Origin: Echinometra lucunter
Lineage: Eukaryota > Echinodermata > Echinoidea > Camarodonta > Echinometridae
Direction: 5' to 3'
NCBI GenBank assembly: GCA_029962745.1
Contig: CM057171.1
Coordinates: 19,307,034 to 19,371,033, forward strand
DNA length: 64,000 nt
Below, piece after piece: positions 1 to 9,924 of this stretch; position 1 is the first letter of the stretch; each line of letters opens with the position of its first letter. Under the pieces are notes generated by a model that worked only from the letters and a program-made list of their open reading frames with translations, was not told the DNA's origin and searched no databases. The position numbers and the translations under genes were made by a program.

Positions 1-340
1 AATGAACTATCGCCCATACGCAATGGGAGCCCTTCAGCATATTAGATGCTACTTAAATAACAGACTTTTCATGTGCAGAGTAATTTCCGCGTCGTAATTG
101 TCGCTGTATTTGAAACAATATTTTCTTCTAATCAGGGTCTTTTCAGTCAAATAGAGTGAAGTAACCACATTCCAGTTTCATTCATGCTGATTATTTTATT
201 ATGTTTAAAAGGCGCAAAAGTTAGACCTTGTCAGTTATACCCTTGTAAATAGTGTGTTGTATGTATGGCGCGGGTGTGGGAGTGTGGGAGTGTGTGTGTG
301 TGTATGTGGTTGTGTGTGTGCGTTTGTGTATGATAAGGTA
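1..340. other. Unassigned AT-rich sequence ending in a TG-rich stretch
   Basis: I see no gene or recognisable element up to about base 265. Bases 280-335 are rich in GTGTG, a degenerate TG microsatellite. The retrotransposon homology begins right after it, so this may be the insertion point of the 5'-truncated LINE that follows. Confidence 0.4.
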
Positions 341-1800
341 AGGTCTAGAGCGGTTTGGTATGAAGAGGGTGAACATAATAAAGAATACTTTGAACTGTTT
401 CTTCGCTCCAATAAAAAGACAACTGTAATAAGGGAACTGATCAATGACAATGGGGAAGTAGTGAAAGAAATGAAAGAAATACTGTTTTACGGAAATTTGT
501 ATTCAGAAAATTCAAATGTCGAGGCTGACTTAAAAGCTAACAGTATGTTCTGTAAAGACTTACAGCACCTAAGTGTTGAAAGTATGAATACTTGTGAAGG
601 AAAAATTATCAAAGAAGAATGTTATAAAGCGCTAAAAAGTATGAAACTTAACAAATCTCCTGGAAACGACGGGTTTACTGTAAAATTTTATCTTACATTT
701 TGGCCGCTTTTAGTAGGTTTACTGGTGGATGTCTTCAATGAAGCATTTGAAAAGGGTTGTTTATCGACGTCTCAAAAACAAGGTGTTATAACATTAATTG
801 AAAAAGATGTTAAAAATCCTTTATATGCTAAAAACTATAGACCAATTCCATTGTTAAACTCTGACTATAAGATAATCGCAAAGATAATGGCAAAACGAAT
901 AAAAGATGTTTTGAATGACATTATTTCTCCTGATCAAGTTGGCTATATAAATGGAAGACACATTGGTGAAGCTATACGTTTGATAGATGATGTAATTTTT
1001 CACTGTAACAATAACTGTGAGTAAGAGATTTTCCTTAAAGCAGTCGATTTCCAAAAGGCTTTTGACTCTGTCTCACATGACTTTCTTTTCAAAGTATTAG
1101 AATTATTTGGGTTTGGACAGTATTTTTGTTCTTGGGTTAAAACCATGTACAACGGAATTAGTAGATGTGTTATGAATGGAGGTCTCTCCACTGGTTATTT
1201 TGATATTAAGAAATGGTTAAGGCAGGATGACCCAATTTCACCGTATTTGTTTTTGCTAGTTATAGAAACTATGGCTCACGCGCTTAGAAATGGCAGTGAT
1301 ATTAAAGGAGTGGAATTTGGTAATTCGGAAGTTCGAAAATTTTTATATGCCGATGACATGACTTTGTTAGAAATGAAACATCAGTTAAAAGAATACAGGA
1401 CATACCCCAAGCTTTCCATGACTTGAGCGGTTTAACGGTTAATATAGAAAAAACTAATATAATGAGGATAGGAAAAAACAGAAATGACTCGGGAATTGGC
1501 AACATCGGAAATGAAAATTTTAGGGTATATTTTTCCTTGGATGTAAAGAGGATGGAAGATCTGAATTATAAGGAGATTTTGAGTAAAATTAAAAGGATTC
1601 TGGGATGGTGGAAACAGAGAGACTTGACAATAATGGGGAAAGTACATTTGCTTAAGACATATGCCTTGTCAAAACTGAACTATGTTTCGTCATCATTAGC
1701 TGTTCCAAAGTGGGTAGTAACAGATATCAAGAAAATTTGTTTTGAAAAGACAGAATTAAGAGAGACATTTGTTACCAGGACTACGGGGATGGCGGCTTAA
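340..1800 (+). mobile_element. L1/Tx1-type non-LTR retrotransposon, ORF2 reverse transcriptase fragment (broken)
   Basis: The translation matches the reverse transcriptase of L1/Tx1-clade LINEs. In order it shows a KSPGNDGF block (around base 650), a YRPIPLLN block (around 836), ISPDQVGYINGRHI (around 924), the DFQKAFDSV motif (1049-1075), and the catalytic YADD box (around 1348). A thumb-like segment follows with SGLTVNIEKTN and LGWWKQRDLTIMGKVHLLK. The endonuclease domain is absent, so the copy is 5'-truncated. It is inactive: an in-frame TAA lies at 1022-1024 inside the RT domain, and a frameshift lies between about 1375 and 1425. At about 1800 the sequence passes without a gap into a different RT family. 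Confidence 0.85.
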
Positions 1801-3135
1801 GGATCAAATGCGGTGTTCCACAAGGGTCAATATTAGGCCCGTTACTGTTTCTATTATATATCAATGATTTGACCAAAACAACGCCTCTCTTATCATTCAT
1901 ATTATTTGCAGACGACACCTACAGCTTCTGTTCACATCATAATTTAAATATCTTAGTAAAAATTTTAATAATGAGTTTCCAAAATTATCTTTGTGGTTTA
2001 AATGCAATAAATTGTCCCTTAATATAGATAAAACAAATTTCATGTATTTCAAGCAAGTAAACTCTCATGCCAATGACTTTCCTTACAACAGACTTATAGA
2101 TAATGTACCCCTCGAAAGAAAACGACAAACAAAATTTTGGGCTGTCATTAATGATTATCGATGAAAATTTAAATTGGAATGAACATAACTACCTCAATCT
2201 TTAGGAATGTTGGTATACTTTATAAAATAAAGAAATTTATCCCTTGCAAAACGCTCATTATGCTCTATAATTCATTGATATATAACATATTGCAACTTAG
2301 TATGGGCCAGCAGCAACAAAACAAAACTCAACTCTATTCACTTATTGCAAAAGAAAGCCCTTCGCATTTGTACCGGTTCACAATATTTATCTCACACAAG
2401 ACCAATATTTTACCAACTCAAAACTCTAACTGTATTCGACATTAATTCATTACATAGTTTGTTTTTTATATTTAATTATTTGAAAAACATGCTCCCTCTT
2501 TCATTTCAAATAACACTATTCACCCCTAAACTAATCGAAATTTCTCTAATCTTCATTTAGTTAACCCTAAGTATTGCCCATAGTTTCGTAAGACACCATG
2601 GCCCAGACCTATGGAATCCTCTCCCAGAATGTATCAAATCCTCTTGTCCCTCTACTCATTTAAAGCGAAAGTTAAGACCATGTTACTATCAGAATATTCA
2701 CGGTAAAATTTCTGTGTCAGCTCTTCAGTCTTTTTCACAGTATCATCCTTTCTACCATTTTAATCATTACCTATATCATGGTCGTCATCATCATCATCAT
2801 CATCATCATCATTTCATCATCATCGTCATTATCCTTTTAATACAGGATTTAGTTATTTTTTTCATTCTGCTTATTTAATATGTTTATCTATTTAATAATA
2901 TTTGGGGCTGCCATATTTTCAAGTAGATTGCTCATAATTGCAGTCCTTCTTCTGCAAATACTGTTATTTTTAAATGAATTTTTAAAAAAATTGACAATTT
3001 ATCATTTGTTTTTGAAAAATGATTATTACAAATACTTTGTGTTATGATTCATTTTCAAAATTCTTTTGTATTTTATTTTATGTATGTTATGTACATATAT
3101 AAATGCGAAAGAAAGTAAATAAATCAAATCAAATG
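1801..3135 (+). mobile_element. CR1/jockey-type non-LTR retrotransposon, 5'-truncated 3' end
   Basis: Translation from about 1808 gives the RT signature GVPQGSILGPLLFLLYINDL, followed by a FADDT catalytic box (around 1908). A degraded C-terminal tail resembles that of the minus-strand element at 24951-27312 (KKALRICTGSQYLSHTRPIFYQLKTL here, KRAIRICTGSHYLAHIDPLFYKLKTL there). Frameshifts and stops break the frame after about 1960. A 3' untranslated part includes a TCA microsatellite (about 2785-2825) and ends near 3135 in an AAATAAATCAAATCAAAT tail like that of the other copy. It is an inactive fragment of a family represented twice in this window. Confidence 0.8.
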
Positions 3136-3191
3136 AATTATGAAATTTTGAAAATTGTATTGCTTTAAAAAAAAAACAGCAAATAAATTTC

Positions 3192-3365
3192 GTCAGGGTC
3201 ATGTAAACACACCTAAAACACATACCTTTACCTGCTTGACAAGACAAAATATGGCAGCTTGCCAAGTATCTGGGCTATGTTGCTGCCAGGCTGAAATCTA
3301 GCATTCATGTGTTAATCTTGTCCAAGAGCCAAAGTGGACAGGAGGTGTGTTTACATGACCCTGAC
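3192..3365. mobile_element. Short MITE with a perfect 23-bp terminal inverted repeat
   Basis: Bases 3192-3214 (beginning GTCAGGGTCATG) are the exact reverse complement of 3343-3365 (ending CATGACCCTGAC). The 174-bp interior has no coding potential. I could not define a convincing target duplication. The structure is that of a non-autonomous DNA transposon; the superfamily is unknown. Confidence 0.7.
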
Positions 3366-3382
3366 AATATTGCTTTGCTCTT

Positions 3383-5487
3383 TTTTGAGAAAGCAATACA
3401 ATATCCAAAAATTGATAACTTATTATTGAAATTATTATTTTACATCTAAACTGCACCCAAAGAGAACTACATTACTCAAGACTGTTCTGTGTGAATTTAA
3501 CTTGGATTGAAAGAAACACTTTTGAATTATCATGATTGGTAAGTAAGAAAATGGATTTTCTCTATCATTGAGAACACTTTGGGCATTAAAGCCTATGGCT
3601 TGAAGGGCACGTTGGTGTTTTTCTCCGGGAAGTGTTAGACCCCTTCCTGGAGGAAATATTGGGCAGTTTATATATTTTTGGAATGTATTCCCATAGCTTT
3701 TCCTTCTGACAAAATTTGGTACACAGGCCTTAGGTGGAAATTTTTTCCACATTTTTTAGGGGCCGTATGACAATCTCTCCCAACGGAAAAGTTTGTCAGT
3801 TTTTGTGTTTTGGTAATGTATAGTCATACAACTTCCTCCTGATAAAGTTTGGTGCATATGTAAGATTTGGTGAAATCAATCCGACTTTGGGGCCCCTTTT
3901 GGGAGGTCCTGGGGGCTACCTCCGGCGGATATGTTCGGTCTGACAAGCTTTTTGTGAATGGGATGGATGGTCTAACTAACTTCAAGGGGTCATATAACAT
4001 ATGCAAAATTGGGTGACTATTTCGGGACAGGCTCCTGGGCTAATAGTGTTTGAGCCTAGAAATTGCAAGCAACAAATTCCGATGCTACCTGCATATACTA
4101 TTAAAATCATCAGGAGAGTTTATGAAACCTGAACAATACTTTCGTCAAATGAAGAATTTGTTACCTGGCTTTACATTTTCAGTGGAAGCTGGAATAAACC
4201 TTGTCAAATCGTCGGTACTGGATTTATATCTGCGCAAACTGCGCGTGCTGACCTGTGCGGTATGCGGGAAATGTCGCCCTCTACTGCTGATATGGAGAAT
4301 TGTTGCTGCGCTAGGAAGTGGTTGCTTGTGTGATGGATCACGTGACGTGGTCCATGACATAATCAGGTTACTGAGCCGTGTGATTGTGTCGCCACCTCAT
4401 TCATGTTATACCAACGGGAAGGCGCCATAATGTACATAAGGGAAATAGTTCCGTCATTATTCCAACTGAGTTTATGATATGGTATAACTGCGCAATCTTT
4501 TAATGTTATTTGGTATTACCTAATTGAACTTGCAATTAACCAGGTTATTACTAGGCGCTAACCCGATAGAGAACCAGTGGAATGACATCTTTTGCCCCTA
4601 ATGAAAAAATTCTAAAGTCTGCTAGCTGTACAATCAGAGATAAGAATATTCTTTGGAAAAGGAAAAGTCAACATCCCTGCAAGAAAATACTTTCATTTAC
4701 CCTGTTTTCCCTTTTCTTATAAAAAAATAAGGCAGTTAGATCATTATTCATAATTTGGGCTCATCAAGCTATTGTGACATCATCACATTGCAATCATACT
4801 AATCATGCTAATTAAACCTACATCGGTTATTAATAAGGACCGCCTGTCAATAGTTATTACAATGGTCAGTCACTACGAAGTTTATATTCATAATGAGTAA
4901 AGTATGGCTTCTTTGCATCGGTATAGTGACGCAGCTTCACACCATATCAAAAGGGAAAAGTAACGTTCTTCTTATAGTAAAAAAAAACAACAAACAAACA
5001 TAGGAACAAGACATAACAAGATGTTCAGTGAATCAGTATTACTACAAAGGGGGAGATGAAGTGTCTTGCTTCTTAAGGTAGATGCATCACGCTGAAACCT
5101 TATTTTGCCTGTTAGTAATGGAACTTTATGCCGAATCAAACCTACTTATTTCAGAATCATTTAGCATACATCGGAAGGCTGACTTTACGCCGAATGAAAG
5201 TGAATTAGTTGGGAATCATTTGGCATACATCGGACGGTTGTCTGGATAACTTTGATCTTTCGAAAACTGTGGAATTTACAATTATAACTAAAAATTTATA
5301 CCAACCCACGGACGTAAGAATATTATACAGAAACCAAAAACCAAGTTCTTCGTTTTCCCACATTTAATTCCCTTTCCAGGCTATTTTCATTTTCTACTAG
5401 TTTCCTTATGAAAAAATTATCATACTGTAATATAAAAAATCTCATCAGCTCCACCAAGTTCGCTTTTTTCCGCATTGCCTTTGAAAT
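3383..5487 (+). other. Upstream region of receptor gene A
   Basis: No exon is identifiable. The stretch at about 4050-4430 is relatively GC-rich and is shared with copy B. It is open in one frame for 126 codons, but changes between the copies suggest it is not protein-coding. A TGA lies in frame 6 bases before the ATG at 5488. A CAG about 40 bases upstream (5446-5448) could be a splice acceptor for an unseen 5' untranslated exon. No clear TATA box was chosen. Confidence 0.5.
4274..4350. promoter_or_regulatory. Possible regulatory block: CTCF-like core and CACGTG E-box (copy A)
   Basis: On the minus strand, 4287-4274 reads GCAGTAGAGGGCGA, matching 12 of 14 positions of the animal CTCF core consensus. 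About 50 bases further, 4338-4350 reads TCACGTGACGTGG, an E-box overlapping an ACGTG motif. Both sites are kept unchanged in copy B. Motif matches alone are weak evidence, and the sites lie 1.1 kb from the coding start. Confidence 0.25.
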
Positions 5488-8400
5488 ATGGAAAGACATC
5501 GTGAATCGTCCTCTTGGTTTTCCGTAGAAATGGAATCACCTGGATACAAAAAGGGAATCGGCGTCGGTCGGCATATTTCAACCTCTGGAACTTGTCGAAG
5601 AGGGATGAGATGTATTTTATTCTTAGCTATTGTCATTGTTCAAATAAAGAGTGTTATCATGTGTCCAACAGGATGCCACTGTTCGTCATCTTTTACCAAT
5701 GGATTACATGTGGACTGTTCTGAAGGTGAACACATTGACATTCCTGTGGATATTCCTTGTTTGACGATTAAGTTTCACCTAAATTCCAATCTGCTGAGGA
5801 AGGTTCATTTTGGAGCATTTCCTTGTCAATTCCGCATGACGAAATTGTCACTTCGCAACAACGCCATAACCACCGTGGAAAAGAATTCCTTTGACAATCT
5901 CACATCACTCCTTCAGCTTAGCCTAAATGGAAATCGATTGACAAGCATTCCTCCAGTTCAATACTGTAAAGAACTCATGATCGTTGATTTGTCGTACAAT
6001 CTTTTTACAGCATGGCCGGTACTGTTTTCGGCCAGAACGGCCAGTACAACATTACATACATTTAAATTTCGCGGGAATCCTTTCAAATCGAAGGGACAAT
6101 TTGAAGTGCCATACGCAATAAGGCGAATCGATATTAGTGGCCTTCCAGTACCAGTTATCTCATCCAACTCATTCTCACAACCAGGGAAAGTAAGCTTACT
6201 CGAGATGTCATACAGCATTCTGAACAGAATACACTCCCTATCTCGACTTTCTGAAGCACGCTATTTAGGGCTGTCTTGGAATCGCGTCAGATTCGTGGAG
6301 CCAAATGCTTTTAAGAATCTCCTCCACTTGGAAAGATTGGATCTTCGGGGAAACAAAATTCGTGTTATCCCGCTGATATCAAATATGCCTTCTCTGGAAA
6401 GGGTTAATTTAGACTTCAATGAAATAACAGGAACCTTCGAAGGTGCTCTTAGTAATTTACCCAGGCTGAAAAACTTGGGTCTTCGAGGAAATCGAATTCT
6501 TGCACTTTCCGTTATACCTCCTCTTCCGAATCTGCAAAGTCTCGTTCTAAATAAGAATTCTTTACATTCGGTATTGACCTTTGGACAATTAGCATCATAC
6601 TGGCGTTCACTGAAAATTATAAATGTTGCAGATAATGATCTCACTGGACTGAATATTAGGGAATGTTCTACGCTACAATATCTGATTGCGACTGGGAATT
6701 CAATTGAATTTGTCCATTTTCTTGATCCTTTGTCGTGCAGCAATTTGACGTCTATTTACATGGGACCAAATCTGATCACAAGCTTACAATCTTTTAAGAA
6801 TTTAAACAGACTAGAAATTCTTTCCCTACCATCAAATAGAATATCTGTTTTTGATACGGAAGTACTGGTGAATGTTACCACGCTAAGATTTTTGAACTTG
6901 AAGAATAATTTCATACGAGAATTGAAACAGCTACCGGTATTACCAGAACTTCAGGAACTTGATTTGTCTTATAATCATATACAATGGATCAAAAACACCG
7001 CTCTGTTGTTTCCAGCGCTAGAAAAGGTCGATTTCACTGGTAATACACTATATAGCATGCCGTTTTTGAGTGGAATGCCTTCCTTGAGATTTGTAAACCT
7101 CAACAAAAATCAATTATCTGATATATCTTCAGATGATATAGGTGAAATCCCCGCCTTACAGACATTGTTCATTGCTGAAAACAAGCTAACGCGCTTCACT
7201 GCTCCATTGCGCAATCAAATTAACTTTCTAAACATTGCAGATAACAATATATCTGTTTGTGAACGAAATGTGTTTGATCGATTCGAAGCTTTGACTAATT
7301 TGATTATTGGAGAAAATCAACTACAAGGTAGTCCCCTGTTCCCCTCGTCATTGAAGATACTTAGAATGAACAACAACGGAATTCAGAGAACCAGCGTAGC
7401 TTTACAACATTTGCCTCATGAAATCGAATATCTGTCATTGAGAGAAAACAAAATTTCTTTTATTGGACACGAAATATTCCTCGGCCAGTCCCTTCGATAT
7501 CTGGACATATCGAAGAATAATCTGTCAATCATATCACCCTTTGTGTTCCAATTCGCTAATCATCTGTCGACACTACGCGTTGAAAACAATGCTTTATCAT
7601 TTGTCGACGATCTAACTCTTTTCGGCCTCTCTGGAATGAACTTTCTTTATCTCCAGTGGAACAAAATATCAGTCTTAACCGAGAATTGCTTCTCGGTCTG
7701 TTCCCGATTGATTCATCTAGATCTTACGGGGAATCCGTTGCAGAGAATATCGGACGGGGCGTTCTTTGGTTTACCTTCGATCGAGTATCTCACCTTTTCT
7801 GACATTGATATCGAAGATACATTTCCGCCACGTTTCTCGTCCGATCTGAACTCTCTATGCTACCTCACGATGGATAACAACTCCTTGGTTGATACGTGGT
7901 GTCTCAACTCATCGCTTGTACTTCATGGGAGTATTGCAGGGGTTACTTTTAGACGAAACGGACTGACACGGAATTATCCCCGAATGGAAACAAGGTTATT
8001 GCGCATTTTAGACTTATCGCATAATTACTTTACACAGATACCAGCACAACTTACTGAGGAATTGCATCACCCTTATCTTCAAAGGCTAAATTTATCTTGG
8101 AACAGAATCAGGGTACTCGAGAGGAATGCTTTCCGAAATCTTGAAAAGCTGGACTACATATCTCTCGCCAATAATGAAATCGTTACAATACAAAGTAGAG
8201 CGTTTCCACTAAGCCATGTTCTAAAGGATCTTGATATAAGTAACAACAACCTAACTTCCATTCAACCCAGTGATTTGCCATTTTCGCTCAGTGAAAATCT
8301 TAAACTTGATCCATCAGGGAATCCATGGAGATGCGATTGTGATTTGCAGTCATTTCAAACTATGTTTCCTCTCTTCGGGTCTCCAGCCATTTGTGCTACC

Positions 8401-9024
8401 CCATCCGTACTATCGAATCAAAGCCTTGCCGACGTAGTTCTCAATGATGGAAATTGCACATCTGGAGAAAACATTCTGTGCTCACCTATGAATCCATTCT
8501 TGTTCGCTACTGTCGGTGATCGTCATTTGAACCTCCCGTGCCCTTTAAATGTTACTCGTCGCGACGAAATAATTTGGACCCTTCCAAAGAACGTGACCCT
8601 CCAGACCAATTCTTCGTTACAGCCAGTTCAGCCAATTTCCGTCAGTAGGAACGGACTCCTCAGCTTCATTGTTGTCACAAAGGAGATGTCGGGAAAGTAC
8701 GTGTGTATGGCGACAAATTTTGGTATCTTGACAGAGTTTAGTCTGACGCTTGTTGTTATTGAAGGTCGGAGAAAGACTGAGCCGTCAGCAGACTCATTTA
8801 ACAACTCCTTTTTGGCTTCTCAGTGGGCAAGTACCCTTGAGTGCGGTGAGCATTCGTATCCAAGTGAGAAACAAAAATCGCCCATTCCTATGTTACTGTT
8901 GATCATGATTCCTTCTGTGTGTTTGGTTACAATTTCCACTTCGCTTATTTTGATTATATATTCATGTAAGCAGAATAAATGCTGCCACTGTCGAATGACT
9001 ACACATTCAATGACGACGGAATAA
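5488..9024 (+). CDS. LRR-Ig single-pass membrane receptor A, single-exon, LRIG-like architecture
   Basis: An uninterrupted 1178-codon frame encodes a probable type I membrane protein acting at the cell surface. Residues 1-39 are polar. Residues 42-58 are hydrophobic and are followed by an LRRNT cap (C59, C63, C65, C77). About 36 leucine-rich repeats of 21-26 residues (LxxLxLxxNxL) run to about 944. An LRRCT cap follows (NPWRCDCD, cysteines 949, 951, 969, 990), then one Ig-like domain (C1018, W1030, C1073), a membrane span (about 1134-1158) and a 20-residue cysteine-rich tail. No TIR, kinase or other signalling domain is present, so this is not a Toll-like receptor. Met1 (A at -3, G at +4, in-frame TGA upstream) is the longest start, but Met40 (5605) would give a classical signal peptide. 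Ligand recognition, adhesion or co-receptor function is inferred from architecture; the ligand is unknown. The absence of introns over 3.5 kb may mean retroposition origin or an intronless family. Confidence 0.92.
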   Translation: MERHRESSSWFSVEMESPGYKKGIGVGRHISTSGTCRRGMRCILFLAIVIVQIKSVIMCPTGCHCSSSFTNGLHVDCSEGEHIDIPVDIPCLTIKFHLNSNLLRKVHFGAFPCQFRMTKLSLRNNAITTVEKNSFDNLTSLLQLSLNGNRLTSIPPVQYCKELMIVDLSYNLFTAWPVLFSARTASTTLHTFKFRGNPFKSKGQFEVPYAIRRIDISGLPVPVISSNSFSQPGKVSLLEMSYSILNRIHSLSRLSEARYLGLSWNRVRFVEPNAFKNLLHLERLDLRGNKIRVIPLISNMPSLERVNLDFNEITGTFEGALSNLPRLKNLGLRGNRILALSVIPPLPNLQSLVLNKNSLHSVLTFGQLASYWRSLKIINVADNDLTGLNIRECSTLQYLIATGNSIEFVHFLDPLSCSNLTSIYMGPNLITSLQSFKNLNRLEILSLPSNRISVFDTEVLVNVTTLRFLNLKNNFIRELKQLPVLPELQELDLSYNHIQWIKNTALLFPALEKVDFTGNTLYSMPFLSGMPSLRFVNLNKNQLSDISSDDIGEIPALQTLFIAENKLTRFTAPLRNQINFLNIADNNISVCERNVFDRFEALTNLIIGENQLQGSPLFPSSLKILRMNNNGIQRTSVALQHLPHEIEYLSLRENKISFIGHEIFLGQSLRYLDISKNNLSIISPFVFQFANHLSTLRVENNALSFVDDLTLFGLSGMNFLYLQWNKISVLTENCFSVCSRLIHLDLTGNPLQRISDGAFFGLPSIEYLTFSDIDIEDTFPPRFSSDLNSLCYLTMDNNSLVDTWCLNSSLVLHGSIAGVTFRRNGLTRNYPRMETRLLRILDLSHNYFTQIPAQLTEELHHPYLQRLNLSWNRIRVLERNAFRNLEKLDYISLANNEIVTIQSRAFPLSHVLKDLDISNNNLTSIQPSDLPFSLSENLKLDPSGNPWRCDCDLQSFQTMFPLFGSPAICATPSVLSNQSLADVVLNDGNCTSGENILCSPMNPFLFATVGDRHLNLPCPLNVTRRDEIIWTLPKNVTLQTNSSLQPVQPISVSRNGLLSFIVVTKEMSGKYVCMATNFGILTEFSLTLVVIEGRRKTEPSADSFNNSFLASQWASTLECGEHSYPSEKQKSPIPMLLLIMIPSVCLVTISTSLILIIYSCKQNKCCHCRMTTHSMTTE

Positions 9025-9127
9025 AGACGGATTAGCAAAAAGTTTTAGTGAAAACGGATTTTACCTTAATATTTTAAGAAAAGAAGGAATGGAGAAAATG
9101 AAAGGACGTTGTGGACCAGGCACACCT

Positions 9128-9133
9128 AATAAA
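9128..9133 (+). terminator. Candidate polyadenylation signal for receptor gene A
   Basis: An AATAAA hexamer lies about 104 bases after the stop codon and is conserved in copy B. The cleavage site cannot be fixed from sequence alone, and other AT-rich hexamers occur nearby. Confidence 0.35.
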
Positions 9134-9364
9134 AGCAGAGATAGAACAATCAAAGAAACTGAAGAAAACTGAAAATGTATTTTTAAAAAAAGTATCTGGT
9201 GGCAAAGATGGTTGAGACAGGAAACATTCACATTTGTTGATTTGAACCTTATTTGATAAAGATTATAATTGTGAAGAAAGCCAGAATTTTAGAAAAACGG
9301 TTGATGATTCAGGGACATAGACTGTTACTTGCTAACAAACAAAAACAATCGCTTTGGAAGGCCT

Positions 9365-9675
9365 AAAATTGATGATAATAGTAATAATAACTGTATTGAT
9401 AATGATGATAGTTGGTTCTTGTATAGGACTCATGTTTGTCAGGCGCTCCTGGCGCTCCACTGATCATTACCCGTCTATAGCATGGTTGCTACTGGTACTA
9501 CGGCGCTCTAGCATCTGGAGGAATTTGTTCCTACCGGGTACCCAGGTACTACACCTGGGTCGAGAGTGGCAGTTGTAGATTAATGTCATGCCAGAAATCA
9601 TTAATGCCAGGGCTTTAATCGAACCGCAAACCACGTGATCTATATATTACTTATCTACTAGACCAAGAAACCTCT
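9365..9675 (-). mobile_element. tRNA-derived SINE (copy A)
   Basis: Read on the minus strand, the segment begins with a polymerase III A box (TGGTCTAGTAGATAA, 9664-9650), followed about 25 bases later by a B box (GGTTCGATT, 9625-9617). This is tRNA-like order and spacing. The body contains a self-complementary CCCAGGTGTAGTACCTGGG hairpin. The 3' end is a TTATTATTACTATTATC-type microsatellite tail (about 9405-9365). These are the expected parts of a tRNA-derived SINE. It was duplicated with the receptor unit. Confidence 0.7.
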
Positions 9676-9924
9676 TTTTAAAAAGTGTGACCAGACCGGG
9701 ATGCGAACCGGCCGGGACAAACATGTAGACCAGGGGCCCAGAAGATTTATTCAGCCGAAGAGGGTCATAAGGTTTGATGGTCTCACCATACTAGTATGTG
9801 GCCAAGGGTCAATAACATGAATTACTGGCAAGTCACTTCCTGTACCGTAAGCCTAGGGGCCACAAAAAAGGGCCCCAAAATGCATTTATTCAGCCGAAGA
9901 GAGTCATTGGCAGAAGTTGATGGA
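9676..9924. repeat. Right-end repeat of the duplicated unit (CAGCCGAAGAG family)
   Basis: This short block contains two copies of an ATTTATTCAGCCGAAGAG motif (about 9747 and 9884) and a GGGGCCACAAAAAAGGGCCCC near-palindrome. The same sequence recurs at 16280-16490 and, inverted, at 21958-22440. It is related to the 143-bp tandem repeats that start at 16491. It therefore belongs to a dispersed family, and the duplication endpoint lies inside it. Confidence 0.6.

Larger units (their letters stand above)
3383..9924 (+). repeat. Tandem segmental duplication, copy A (6542 bp)
   Basis: The segment from TTTTGAGAAAGCAATAC at 3383 to GTTGATGGA at 9924 is repeated directly downstream as 9925-16490. 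The join at 9924/9925 links the right end of the unit to its left end with about one base of possible microhomology. The unit holds one complete receptor gene with about 2.1 kb of upstream and 0.9 kb of downstream DNA, so the duplication may have copied its cis-regulation too. Confidence 0.93.

Noticed and set aside
4050..4430. 126-codon open stretch with a CAVCGKC motif, conserved in copy B
   Set aside because: Between copies about 9 of 103 residues differ, against 2.7% in the receptor, and the N-terminus is shifted by an indel. It looks like drifting non-coding DNA shared because of the duplication.
5488..9024. Toll-like receptor
   Set aside because: The LRR ectodomain is TLR-like in size, but there is an Ig domain before the membrane and the cytoplasmic tail is only 20 residues with no TIR domain.
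9354..9578. 74-codon open frame after receptor A
   Set aside because: It lies entirely in the SINE body and its microsatellite tail.
9700..9740. Second tRNA-like B box (GGTTCGCATCCCGG on the minus strand)
   Set aside because: A possible A box is only about 13 bases away, too close for a tRNA promoter; not called as a tRNA or as a dimeric SINE.
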